From a bacterium (GTDB taxonomy: Bacteria; Myxococcota; UBA727; JAUIJE01): 64,000 bases of DNA. Of this stretch, positions 8,962 to 17,296 are shown piece by piece. Every line of letters starts with the position of its first letter. Position 1 is the stretch's first letter. The translations under genes and the position numbers were made by a program. The stretch is taken from the NCBI GenBank assembly GCA_030431455.1, contig JAUIJE010000001.1:62001-126000 (forward strand), given 5' to 3'. The notes beneath the pieces are model-generated. The model did not search any database, was not told the DNA's origin, and saw only the letters and a list, made by a program, of their open reading frames with translations.

Positions 8962-10572
8962 TCACCAGGAGACGTGGATGAGGGTGTTGAAGTTGTTGAT
9001 GACGTCGTCGACGGGGGTGGCGGGGCCGATGTAGCTGCCGGTGTACATCCGGCGCAGGTGCACCACCCCGGCCCGGAGAAACAGCTTGCCGGGGACGAGG
9101 GGCTGGATCCAGTAACCCTCGAGGGTCAGGCCCCGGGCCGCGATCTTGTTGATGCGCAGGTCGGTGGGGGCGGCGAAGGCCACGTGGTACTTGCTGCCGT
9201 AGCTGACCTCGGCCCCGACCTTGGGGGCGAACCGGCCGAACGGGGTGCTGTAGCGCATGCCGGTCCAGGCGAAGTGGCCTTGGTTCTGGTTGGGGTCGTC
9301 GTAGCTGGCCAGACCCACCGGGGCCTGGAGCCCGTCGCCGAAGTCGTAGACCACGCGGTTCGCGTTGGGTTGCAAAAATGTATAGGTATACGCGGCGAAG
9401 ACGTCGAAGCCGCTGCGGAAGAGGTTCTTCCATTCGAACAGGCCGGACACCTGGAACATCCACCCCAGGCTGTCGGGCACCGGCTCGCTGGGGAGGGCCC
9501 CGGCGAGGGGCACGTCGATGGTCTTGAACTCGGGGACCACCACGCTCGAGAGCTGCACGAGGTTGTCGCCGATGAAGGGCAGGCGCAGCTCGAGGGACCC
9601 GGCCAGCGCGTGCATCGAGTCGCGCCCGCGGAACTCGAACAGGGAGTTCTGATCAAAGACATTGTTGCGGGTGACCGGCGAGAGGGGAAGCCAGATGAGA
9701 CGGAGGAAAGACCCCGGCCAAAATTGCTCCATCCGGAAGGTCACGAACATCATGTCGTAGCTGTTCTCGACGAGCTGAACCCCCCAGGTCGCGGTCCGGG
9801 GGGTGTTCTCTTTGAGCTCGGCGGGGGGGCCCTCGGGGGCGGCGAGGCGGCCGGCGGTGAACACCAACCATTCGGTGACGAACCAGTCGAAGTACGCGCG
9901 CTCGATGCGCAGGGTGAGGTCGCGCGGCCAGCGGGTGGCCTCCGAGCTCGGGCGCAGGGGGTCGGGCTGGTCTTGGTTGAAGTCGCGTTGGGCGACGAGG
10001 GTGCCGAAAAAACGCAGGTTGTCGGTGATCTCCCAGGCCATGCCCAGGCGGAAGCGGGTGGTGAAAAACAGTGGATACCAGGTGTTCTTGGTGGGACCGC
10101 CCCCCGGGGGGGTGGACTGGAAATAGATGTTGTTGTTGGTGATGCGGAAATCACCGAACCAGTTGAGGCGGTTGCGGCTGATGATGTTGAGCAGGCGGTC
10201 TTGGACCCCCACAATGTCATTGATGTCGTTCTCGACGAGGTCGAGCCGGTCCTGGAGGTTGTCCTCCAGGGCGACGACTTTGTCCTCGAGGGCGGCGTCG
10301 GTCGGGGCCGCGGGCGAGGGGGTGGGGGTCTCGCCTTGGGTCTTCAGGGCGTCGACCTCCCGGCGGAGCTGCTGGAGCTCTTCGGCGAGGGCGTCGGCGC
10401 GCCGCTTCTCGGCGTCGGCTTGGTCCCGGAGGTCTTGGAGTTCTTTTTTGACCTGCTCGTCGTCGTCCTTTTTCGCCGCGGCGCGTCCCCGGCGGGCGTC
10501 GGCGGGGCCCGCGGCCGACAGCAGCAGGCCCAGGAGGGCGGCGAGGAGCACAGGGGGCGAACGGTGGGTCAT
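8962..10572 (-). CDS. Outer-membrane beta-barrel protein with N-terminal coiled coil (DUF3373-like)
   Basis: The ATG at 10572 gives 536 aa and overlaps the kinase stop by 4 nt (ATGA). The N-terminus has a signal peptide (VLLAALLGLLLSAAGPADA), then a Lys/Asp/Glu-rich coiled coil (about residues 37-80) and a Pro/Thr linker. The remainder alternates aromatic and polar residues in the manner of porin strands (NRLNWFGDFRITNNNIYF, FFTTRFRLGMAWEITDNLRF). This layout resembles DUF3373 proteins of delta-proteobacterial lineages. Its predicted site is the outer membrane, with the coiled coil in the periplasm. It is the last gene of a four-gene operon with the kinase and lipase. Its cargo is unknown. 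Confidence 0.72.
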   Translation of the reverse strand: MTHRSPPVLLAALLGLLLSAAGPADARRGRAAAKKDDDEQVKKELQDLRDQADAEKRRADALAEELQQLRREVDALKTQGETPTPSPAAPTDAALEDKVVALEDNLQDRLDLVENDINDIVGVQDRLLNIISRNRLNWFGDFRITNNNIYFQSTPPGGGPTKNTWYPLFFTTRFRLGMAWEITDNLRFFGTLVAQRDFNQDQPDPLRPSSEATRWPRDLTLRIERAYFDWFVTEWLVFTAGRLAAPEGPPAELKENTPRTATWGVQLVENSYDMMFVTFRMEQFWPGSFLRLIWLPLSPVTRNNVFDQNSLFEFRGRDSMHALAGSLELRLPFIGDNLVQLSSVVVPEFKTIDVPLAGALPSEPVPDSLGWMFQVSGLFEWKNLFRSGFDVFAAYTYTFLQPNANRVVYDFGDGLQAPVGLASYDDPNQNQGHFAWTGMRYSTPFGRFAPKVGAEVSYGSKYHVAFAAPTDLRINKIAARGLTLEGYWIQPLVPGKLFLRAGVVHLRRMYTGSYIGPATPVDDVINNFNTLIHVSW

Positions 10573-12806
10573 CGGGTCCCCGACACGCCAGCGGCTTTTG
10601 ATTTTTCGATGCGGCGGACGATGGCGGCGAGGGCGCGCCGCTGCTCCCCGTCGGAGAAGTAGATGTCGAGGTCGACGTGGCGGGCGTGCTGGTCGCGCAC
10701 AAAGAACCGCTCCCACTGGCGGGGGCTGAGCGCGCCGAGGCGCAGCTGGGGCGCGCGCTTGGCGTTGTGGCACCTGGTGCAGCCGCGGGTGAGCACCCGG
10801 TCGCCGGGCCAGCGACCGGATTTGCTCAACCATTGGTTCTGGGGCGCGGCGGGGGCGGGCTTGGCCGGGGTGGCGGCGACTTTGACGTCGGGGGCTTTGT
10901 CCGGCGCGGGGGCAGGCTTTTTCGGCGCCGGGGCGGGCGAGGGCGCGGGCTTGGCCACCGGCTGCGGGGGGGGCTCGTCGGGGGGCGCGGGCTTTTTGGT
11001 GTTGTGGTCGCCATCGTCGTCGTCGACGTCGTCGGACACGGTGCGCGCTTCGGGACGGTGTGGTTTGGGCGTGGGCTTTTGGCGGACCGGGCGCGACGGG
11101 GTGTGGCGCGCGACCTTGGCGTTGGTCCTGTCGTCGTCGTGGTCCTTGTCGTGGGCATCGTCCGGGTCTTGGTCCCGGTCCGCGTCATTCTTGTTGTCGT
11201 CGTCGTCTCCATCGTCGGTGACGTCGGCGGCGGCCGGTCCCGGGTCTGGCGCGGGCGCGGCGGTGGGCACGAGGTGAGCGGCGATGCGCACCACCTCGCC
11301 CTCCCGGGCGGTGACCTGCTGCGAAAAGTCCTCGTGGCCGTCACGCCGCAACACCAGCGAGGCGGGGGCGCCCTCGTCGAGCACGACCTCGAATGCCGCG
11401 CCTTCGGGGGTCACGCCCTTGACCTCCCCATCGACCTCGACGAGCGCGCCGGCGGGCGTGGACTCGACCAACAAGTTGGCGCGGGCCGCGCCCGGGTCGC
11501 GCCGGCTGACCCAATAGGCCGCCCCGGCCGCGCCGACGAACACCAACAGCGCGAGGGCCGCGGCCAGGCCCCGCCGGGAGCGGGCGGGGGCAGGGGCCGC
11601 CGGGGGCGGGGCCTCGGTCAGGGTCGGGGTCGCGACCTCGGAGCGGCTCGCGTCGGGGTCGATGGGCGCCTGCAGCTGCGCGGCCGAGGGCCGGGTGAGG
11701 TTGCCGGTCTCGGGGTGCGCGGCGGGGCCGCTCGTGGTTTTGGGCAGGTCGTCGTGGCCCCGGGTGAGCGGCGGGTCCTCGAACATTTGTTGGGCGCGCT
11801 CTTCGCGCGCGGAGGCCACGCTCTGTTCTTCAAACTTGCGGCGGTTGGCCAGGCGCCGGCGGAAGGTGACCTGGAACCAGTGGCGCACGTCCTGGGCATT
11901 GGCGATGCCCACCGCGTCTTCCGCCGCCGCGCGCAGGTCGCGGGCGAAGTCATCGCACGACGCGTAGCGCGCCTGTCGATCGATGGCCACCGCACAGGCC
12001 ACGACGTCGTCGAGCGCGGGGGGGACTTTTTTGTTCCAGTTGCTCGCCTTGGGGAGCGGCTCGCCACAGATGCGCTGCATGACCTCGTGCAGGGGCGTGT
12101 CCGACGCAAACGTGAACGCCTTGCGCATGGTCAGGCACTCCCAGAGCACCAAGCCGAGGGCATAGATGTCCACGCGGTGGTCGATGTCGCGGTCTTTGAA
12201 CGTCTCGGGGGCGAGGTAGGCGAACTTGCCTTTGACCCCGCCCGGGGAGGTGAGCTCGGTCTGGATCGTGGTCTTGGCGATGCCGAAGTCGATGACGCGG
12301 AGGTAGCCGTTGCTGTCGAGCATCAAGTTCTGTGGGGAGATGTCCCGGTGCACCAGGTGCAGCGCGCGCCCGTCGGGGCCGGTGGCAGAGTGGGCGTAGG
12401 ACATGGCCTCGAGGGCGTCGAGCACGAGCTTCACCGAGACCGCGGTGGGCAAGCGGCGGTTGGCCTTCTGCAACCGGCTGAGCACGTAGGCGAGGGACTC
12501 TCCGTCGAGGTACTCCATGGTGATGGAGATGTCCCCGTCGACGATGCCGAGGTCGTAGATCTTGACGATGTGGGGGTGGTTGAGCTGCGCGATGGTGCGC
12601 GCCTCGTCGAGAAACATGCCCAGCGCCTGTTTGTTGGGCAGCCCCAAGGGGCGGATCTTTTTCACCACCACGAACCGTTCGAAGCCGTCGCTCGCGGTCT
12701 GGAGCCCGAGGTAGACATCGGCCATGCCCCCCGAGCCGAGCTTGGTCAGCAGCTTGATGCCGCGGTGCTCGAGGGTGGCCGAACCAGGGGGGCGGGTGGT
12801 GTTCAT
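10569..12806 (-). CDS. Transmembrane Ser/Thr protein kinase with PEGA-like domain and C-terminal CxxCH motif
   Basis: The protein has 745 aa. Residues about 18-290 are a eukaryotic-type kinase: GSGGMADVY loop, VVVKK lysine, catalytic loop HRDISPQNLML, DFGIAK and APE. A single membrane helix (about 409-430, LAAALALLVFVGAAGAAYWV) is followed by a PEGA-like domain (ANLLVESTPAGALVEVDG, about 440-505). A long low-complexity stretch comes next, first Asp-rich, then Pro/Ala/Lys-rich. The last about 85 residues contain CTRCH at 676-680, a haem c attachment motif, in a short domain with several His. The tail would be extracytoplasmic, where haem c is attached. The gene is joined by ATGA overlaps to the lipase upstream and the porin downstream. 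The kinase call is firm; haem binding is inference. Confidence 0.9.
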   Translation of the reverse strand: MNTTRPPGSATLEHRGIKLLTKLGSGGMADVYLGLQTASDGFERFVVVKKIRPLGLPNKQALGMFLDEARTIAQLNHPHIVKIYDLGIVDGDISITMEYLDGESLAYVLSRLQKANRRLPTAVSVKLVLDALEAMSYAHSATGPDGRALHLVHRDISPQNLMLDSNGYLRVIDFGIAKTTIQTELTSPGGVKGKFAYLAPETFKDRDIDHRVDIYALGLVLWECLTMRKAFTFASDTPLHEVMQRICGEPLPKASNWNKKVPPALDDVVACAVAIDRQARYASCDDFARDLRAAAEDAVGIANAQDVRHWFQVTFRRRLANRRKFEEQSVASAREERAQQMFEDPPLTRGHDDLPKTTSGPAAHPETGNLTRPSAAQLQAPIDPDASRSEVATPTLTEAPPPAAPAPARSRRGLAAALALLVFVGAAGAAYWVSRRDPGAARANLLVESTPAGALVEVDGEVKGVTPEGAAFEVVLDEGAPASLVLRRDGHEDFSQQVTAREGEVVRIAAHLVPTAAPAPDPGPAAADVTDDGDDDDNKNDADRDQDPDDAHDKDHDDDRTNAKVARHTPSRPVRQKPTPKPHRPEARTVSDDVDDDDGDHNTKKPAPPDEPPPQPVAKPAPSPAPAPKKPAPAPDKAPDVKVAATPAKPAPAAPQNQWLSKSGRWPGDRVLTRGCTRCHNAKRAPQLRLGALSPRQWERFFVRDQHARHVDLDIYFSDGEQRRALAAIVRRIEKSKAAGVSGTR

Positions 12807-14902
12807 GGGGCGCTTGCCACCAATTCCGCTGGCAGCACGCCGGTGCTGGTGCCCCCTGAGGCCAAAAACGTCACCACCGCGGTTTGCATCGCCACCGTCA
12901 CGTCCCGGTCGAGGCCGGGGTCGAGCAGGCTCGGGTGCCCGCCGCCGGCGACGCGCCACAGGGTGCGCAGGCCGCGCGTGTCCTGGTTGGGGCCCGCGGC
13001 GGCGGGCGACAAACCGAGCTGGGCCGCGAGCGCTTCGGTGCCGGCCAAGGGCGCGCCGGCCACGACGTTGGGAAAGACCGTGTCCGGGGGCGCGCCGCGG
13101 CCGCCGGCCTGCTCCAGGACCAGCAGCGGGCCGTCGACGTCGGACGCGAACACCACCGGGTCGGCGGCGTCGAGCACCGATTGCGCCGCGACCACGAAGT
13201 CGGTGAACGCGTCGGTGCCGGGGGCCGCCCCCGCTTGCTCGAGCTGGGCTTCGATGCGCGGGCCGAACGTGTCCGACGCGAGCAGCATGGGGAGCAGACC
13301 GCCCGCGGGGTTGGCCGCGGCGGTGGGCCGCGCGACCGGGTCGTGGGCGGCGGCGAGCAGCGCCACCATCGCGCCCAAGGAGTGGCCGAGCACCGCGACG
13401 CGGCCTGGGTCGAGGTCGGGCGCGCCGTCTCCATCGAGGTCGATGTGGGCGCACAGCCGCGTGACCCGGAGGAGGTCGGCGGTGGCTTGGCGGAGGTTGT
13501 CGCGCGCGGTGCGCACCGAACCGAGCTGGAAAAAATGTGTGCCCGACGGGTCGAGGCTGCCGTCGGGGCCCGGCGCGGAGGTCGCGTTGTCGACGACGTC
13601 GAGGCCGAAGGTGCGCTCGGCGGGGGCGAACCCGGCGAAGGCGGGCGACATCGCGTAGATGCTCGCGGGCCCGTCGGTGCCCAGCAGGGGCGCGAGGGCG
13701 GCCAGCGGGTGGGCCGGGTCCTGGGTGAGGCCGTGCAGGGGCAGGTCGGGGGCCACGACGACAAATCCGGCCGAGACCAGCGCTTCGGCCACGGCCACGA
13801 CCTGGGTGCGATCGCCGGTGACCGCGTGTTGGAACACGACCACCGGCCAGCCCGCCGCGGGGCGCACCAGGCCGAGGCCGGCGGCGGGGGCGGCGATGAG
13901 CGCGGGCACGATGACCTCGGCGCGCGGGCTGGGACCGGGGCCAAACGCGCCGGTCAGGGGGGCCGCGGGGTCGGTGTACAGCGGCAGGCGCAGGGCCGCG
14001 GCGTAGAGGTCGGCGATGCCGGCGAAGGAGGCGGGGCCGTCGGGGGGGTTGAGCGCGCCGGTGTTGAGCACCGGGGCGGGGTGGGTGCGCACGTCGCCGG
14101 CCAGGGCCAAGGTGGCGGCGTCGTCGAGCACCGCGTCGACGAGGGCCTGTCCGATCGCGCCCACCGATTGGGTGGTGAAGCCGAAGGTGAGCGCGATCTC
14201 GTCGCGCACAATGCCTTTGCCCTCGAGGGCGTCGGCGTAGGTGACCAAAATGCGCCGAGCGGGTTCGAGCGCGGCGGCCTGGTCGTCGTCGAGAAACACC
14301 GGGAGGGTGGTGGCGCCGGTGTCGTCGAGCAGCGGGTCTTTGTAGATCACGAACGAGAACGCGGGGCTGCGCCGCACCGGTCGCGCGTCGCCGGTGAGAA
14401 AGCCGTCCGTCACCGCCACCACATAGCCCTGGGCCGGCGCCAGGGGGCGGGTGGGGATGATCAGCAGCTGCTCGTCGGCGACGAACGGCACCCATTCCGC
14501 CAACGGGGCCAGCTCACGGCCCAGCGCGCTCAGCACCCCCCCGCGCCGGGGGTCCAAGGTGGCCTCGAACACGCGGAGGTTGACCCCAGGTCGCACGCTG
14601 CTCGACGGGAGCAGCCCGGTGTACGGAATGCTGATCGGGTTGGTGAGCGAAAACCCGTCCAGGCTGCTCAAGGCCGCGCGCGCATCAGGGTCGCCCGGGC
14701 CGACGTCGATGTCGAGCGTGCCCTGCGCGTCCCGGCCCACCAGGTCGGTGGGGAACGGCAAGGTGCCCGCCGCGGGGTCGAACACAAACTCCACGCCCCC
14801 CGGCGGCAACGGCTTGCCACTGTTGGTGATGCGCTCGTCGCACCCCGCGCCGAACCACAAAAACGCGGCCGCGCACGCGGCAAGACCGAGGCGGCCCGTC
14901 AT
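12803..14902 (-). CDS. Lipoprotein alpha/beta hydrolase, VolA-like bacterial lipase
   Basis: The protein has 699 aa and a lipoprotein signal ending in WFGAGC (Cys 21). The N-terminal part contains FDPAAGTLPFPTDLV, which matches the N-terminal domain of bacterial virulence-factor lipases such as Vibrio VolA, an outer-membrane lysophospholipase. The nucleophile elbow is GHSLGA at about S508. A Ca-site-like stretch (HIDLDGDGAPDLDPG) lies just before it. The likely role is hydrolysis of lipids or esters at the cell surface. It overlaps the kinase start and the upstream membrane-protein stop by 4 nt each, so all are translated from one message. Confidence 0.8.
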   Translation of the reverse strand: MTGRLGLAACAAAFLWFGAGCDERITNSGKPLPPGGVEFVFDPAAGTLPFPTDLVGRDAQGTLDIDVGPGDPDARAALSSLDGFSLTNPISIPYTGLLPSSSVRPGVNLRVFEATLDPRRGGVLSALGRELAPLAEWVPFVADEQLLIIPTRPLAPAQGYVVAVTDGFLTGDARPVRRSPAFSFVIYKDPLLDDTGATTLPVFLDDDQAAALEPARRILVTYADALEGKGIVRDEIALTFGFTTQSVGAIGQALVDAVLDDAATLALAGDVRTHPAPVLNTGALNPPDGPASFAGIADLYAAALRLPLYTDPAAPLTGAFGPGPSPRAEVIVPALIAAPAAGLGLVRPAAGWPVVVFQHAVTGDRTQVVAVAEALVSAGFVVVAPDLPLHGLTQDPAHPLAALAPLLGTDGPASIYAMSPAFAGFAPAERTFGLDVVDNATSAPGPDGSLDPSGTHFFQLGSVRTARDNLRQATADLLRVTRLCAHIDLDGDGAPDLDPGRVAVLGHSLGAMVALLAAAHDPVARPTAAANPAGGLLPMLLASDTFGPRIEAQLEQAGAAPGTDAFTDFVVAAQSVLDAADPVVFASDVDGPLLVLEQAGGRGAPPDTVFPNVVAGAPLAGTEALAAQLGLSPAAAGPNQDTRGLRTLWRVAGGGHPSLLDPGLDRDVTVAMQTAVVTFLASGGTSTGVLPAELVASAP

Positions 14903-15642
14903 CGGCCGTCCCCCTCGTCGGTGGGGGGCGCCGCATCGGTCGCGCCCGCCGCCGGCGGCGCGTCGTCCTCGTCGCCGGGGGCGCGCGGTTGGTCGGGACC
15001 GGGCCCCAACGGGGCTTCTGGGAGCGGGGGCAGGCCCTCCTCGGGCGGCACCAAGAGCAGGTCATCGTCCTCTTCGAGCACGGGCAGGTCGCCGTCGTCG
15101 GCCGCGTCGTCGGCCCCCCCGGGCCAGAGCACGAACACCAAGGCGCCGGCGGCCACCGCAGCCGCGGCCGCGGACACCAACAGGGCGGCGTCGGCGGCCA
15201 CCGAGAGGTACTCGACGCGGTCTTTGAGCGCGAGCACATCGCGGCCCCGCAACGGGGTGGCCGCGCCTTGGTTGCACGCGGCCACGTCGGCGAGGCAACG
15301 GTAGTCGATGTACGCGAAGGTCCCAAACCCCGCGGCGGTGGCCAGGCCCAGCGCCGACAGCCCCGCGGCGATGCCCCCGACGACCTTGGGCTCCCAGCCG
15401 GTGGGGTCGTCCTCGAGCCCGCTCTCTTCGATGGTGAACGTCCCGTCGAGAAACTCCACGCCCCCGTCGTCGGGCGCGGGCGCGTCGTCGGGCGGGGCGT
15501 CAGCGGGCGGGGGCGGGGCGTCGGCGGGGCCGGGCTCGGTGCCGGACTCGGGCGCGTCGATCGGGGCAGGCTCGTCGGCAGGGGGGGGCGCAGCGTGCAC
15601 CCCCACGACCGGACACACCACCAAGGCGGTGCACCCCAACAT
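14899..15642 (-). CDS. Secreted or membrane protein of unknown function, Asp/Pro-rich
   Basis: I do not recognise this family. From the ATG at 15642 the protein has 247 aa and begins with a hydrophobic signal segment (ALVVCPVVGVHA). A TTG at 15660 or 15663 would add LRRISH and give a more usual charged signal-peptide start. After an Ala/Pro/Asp-rich linker there are two hydrophobic segments (VVGGIAAGLSALGLATAAGF and AALLVSAAAAAVAAGALVFV) on either side of a two-Cys loop (YRCLADVAACNQ). The C-terminus is again acidic and Pro-rich. It is the first gene of the lipase-kinase-porin operon, overlapping the lipase by 4 nt. Confidence 0.6.
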   Translation of the reverse strand: MLGCTALVVCPVVGVHAAPPPADEPAPIDAPESGTEPGPADAPPPPADAPPDDAPAPDDGGVEFLDGTFTIEESGLEDDPTGWEPKVVGGIAAGLSALGLATAAGFGTFAYIDYRCLADVAACNQGAATPLRGRDVLALKDRVEYLSVAADAALLVSAAAAAVAAGALVFVLWPGGADDAADDGDLPVLEEDDDLLLVPPEEGLPPLPEAPLGPGPDQPRAPGDEDDAPPAAGATDAAPPTDEGDGR

Positions 15643-15846
15643 GTGCGAAATCCGACGCAACAACCGAAAACCCCACGTAGGTGTAGATCCTACTGTGTAA
15701 CCCCACGTCGAGGTCAAGGCGCAACGTGCCAGATCGGCGGGGCAATGTGCGCCAGTGGTCCTTTGTGCATAGCCAGAGGGCGTGCGGGGGGGCGGCGTCC
15801 GCGGTACGGTCGGGCCGATCGTCCGGCGGACGCCGGGGAGGTGACG

Positions 15847-16281
15847 ATGGCGCGGCGGATGTGGTGGGGCTTGGTGGCCGGCGGGGCGTGGCTGGGCGCG
15901 GGATGCACCCTGCTGCTCAACACCGAAACCGTCGTCACCACCTGTGAGGTGGACCGGGACTGCCACCGTGCGCTCGACGAGGGCTTTGTCTGCGACCTCG
16001 GGGCTTGTCTGCCGGGGACGCGCGCGGACGCCGGGCCGGGCCCGCGCCCGGATGCGGGGCCGGTGCCGGACGCCGGTCGGCCCGACGCGGCGGTGGACCC
16101 CCCCGATGCCGCGGTGGACGCGCCCGACGCGGCCGCGCTCGACGCGGGGCCGGCGCCCGATGCGGCGACGCCCCCGCCGGATGCAGGGCAACCGGACGGG
16201 GGCGATGCGGGGCCGCAGACACCGGACGCGGGGCCCGGTGACGCCGGGCAAGCCACCGATGGGGGCGCGCCCGACGTGTGA
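15847..16281 (+). CDS. Small lipoprotein with Pro-Asp-Ala repeats
   Basis: The protein has 144 aa. The ATG at 15847 is followed by a lipoprotein signal (WWGLVAGGAWLGAGC). A short Cys-containing head (TCEVDRDCHRA...CDLGAC) resembles the start of myxobacterial Cys-rich surface proteins. The rest is low complexity, built from PDAG, PDAA and DAGP units, and probably forms an extended acidic stalk. No enzyme motif is present. The gene lies divergent from the operon beginning at 15642, with about 200 bp between them that may hold both promoters. It may be the anchor part of a surface protein. Confidence 0.6.
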   Translation: MARRMWWGLVAGGAWLGAGCTLLLNTETVVTTCEVDRDCHRALDEGFVCDLGACLPGTRADAGPGPRPDAGPVPDAGRPDAAVDPPDAAVDAPDAAALDAGPAPDAATPPPDAGQPDGGDAGPQTPDAGPGDAGQATDGGAPDV

Positions 16282-16290
16282 CGTGGCCGG

Positions 16291-17025
16291 TCAGGGGTCG
16301 ACGCGCAGGCTCAGCTCGCGCACCTGGGCGCCGTAGACTTTGCCCCCCTCGCCGAACGCGGCGTCGAGGGTCCCGGTGCGCTTTTTGGTCAAGGTCACGG
16401 TGGCCACGCACGTGTCGTCCTCGTCGGCCTCGCGGGACTCGAGGTCCCCGGCTTCGAAGGTGTACGTGCCGGGGTCGCCGCTGAGGTTCTCCATGACGTT
16501 GACGAAGCACTCGCCCGCGATGTCGATGTTGACGTCGTCCGTGCTGCCCGACGGCTCCCAGGTCACGGTGATCGCATCGGTGCCCCGCGAGAACGTCGTG
16601 TCCGCGGCGGGGCTGGTGAACGCCATGGGCGCGGGCAGCGTGGCCACGGTCTCGGGGGCGCTGTCCTCTTCGGCCCGCGTGAAGCTGAGCACGAAGCGCT
16701 CATCCGCGCCGGTCGTCGGCACCGACGCGGTGTAATAGTAGTAGTCGCCGAGGTGGTTCTCGCTCAGGGTGAGGGTCTCGTCACCGTGGGTCACCGCGAG
16801 CTCATCCCCGTCGGACAAGGCCACGTAGGTGGTCGAGGTCTCGCCGCCGACCCGGAGAATCGCTTCGAGGGCGGTGTCGGTGCCGTCGGCCTTGGCGGTG
16901 AACGTGGCGTGCATGCCGCTGGTCTTGATGTCCTCGGAGTCGACGCTCTCGCAGGCCATCAGGGCGAAGGTGCCCACGGAGACCGCGAGCAAGGACAGGG
17001 TGTGCATACATTTCATGGGTTTCAT
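16291..17025 (-). CDS. Putative lipoprotein of unknown function
   Basis: I chose the ATG at 17025 because GGGAGG lies 4 nt upstream; the frame reaches back to 17046 with no better start. The 244-aa product has a signal and lipobox (VSVGTFALMAC, Cys 26). The mature part is beta-rich and acidic with two Ig-like halves (TFTAKADGTDTALEAILRVG and ITVTWEPSGSTDDVNIDI) and a pair of Cys (ECFVNV, DDTCVATV). The family was not recognised. It probably sits at the envelope as a binding or structural protein. Confidence 0.65.
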   Translation of the reverse strand: MKPMKCMHTLSLLAVSVGTFALMACESVDSEDIKTSGMHATFTAKADGTDTALEAILRVGGETSTTYVALSDGDELAVTHGDETLTLSENHLGDYYYYTASVPTTGADERFVLSFTRAEEDSAPETVATLPAPMAFTSPAADTTFSRGTDAITVTWEPSGSTDDVNIDIAGECFVNVMENLSGDPGTYTFEAGDLESREADEDDTCVATVTLTKKRTGTLDAAFGEGGKVYGAQVRELSLRVDP

Positions 17026-17187
17026 GTTTCCTCCCGGTGGGGACACGGTGCAGGCGACACCGCGGGTCTACCTGTTGGACCCTTACGGTATGCCGCAAGG
17101 CAAAGCACCTGCACGAAGGTTAGCAACCCTCGTGGTCGAGGTCACAAAAGCGCCCCCCAAACCGCGACATCCGCGGCGGGACACGCA

Positions 17188-17215
17188 AAAAACGCGACAT
17201 CGCTGTCGCGTTTTT
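17188..17215. terminator. Bidirectional intrinsic terminator
   Basis: Positions 17188-17199 (AAAAACGCGACA) pair perfectly with 17204-17215 (TGTCGCGTTTTT) around a 4-nt loop. The A and T ends make it usable on either strand. On the minus strand it lies about 80 bp after the PLD-gene stop at 17297, which is its most likely client. Confidence 0.75.
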
Positions 17216-17296
17216 GGAGAGGGGCGTTCGAGACCGGATCCGGTGGTCGTCGAGCACCGGATCGGAACGCGCCGGTGCCCGATGGCGCCGGCGTGA

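Noticed and set aside
10677..13658. Long plus-strand open frame (993 codons)
   Set aside because: Antisense to the kinase and lipase genes, which have clear motifs; no recognisable protein features.
12884..15304. Plus-strand open frame (806 codons)
   Set aside because: Antisense to the lipase lipoprotein operon; composition is Gly/Arg/Val-rich and unstructured.
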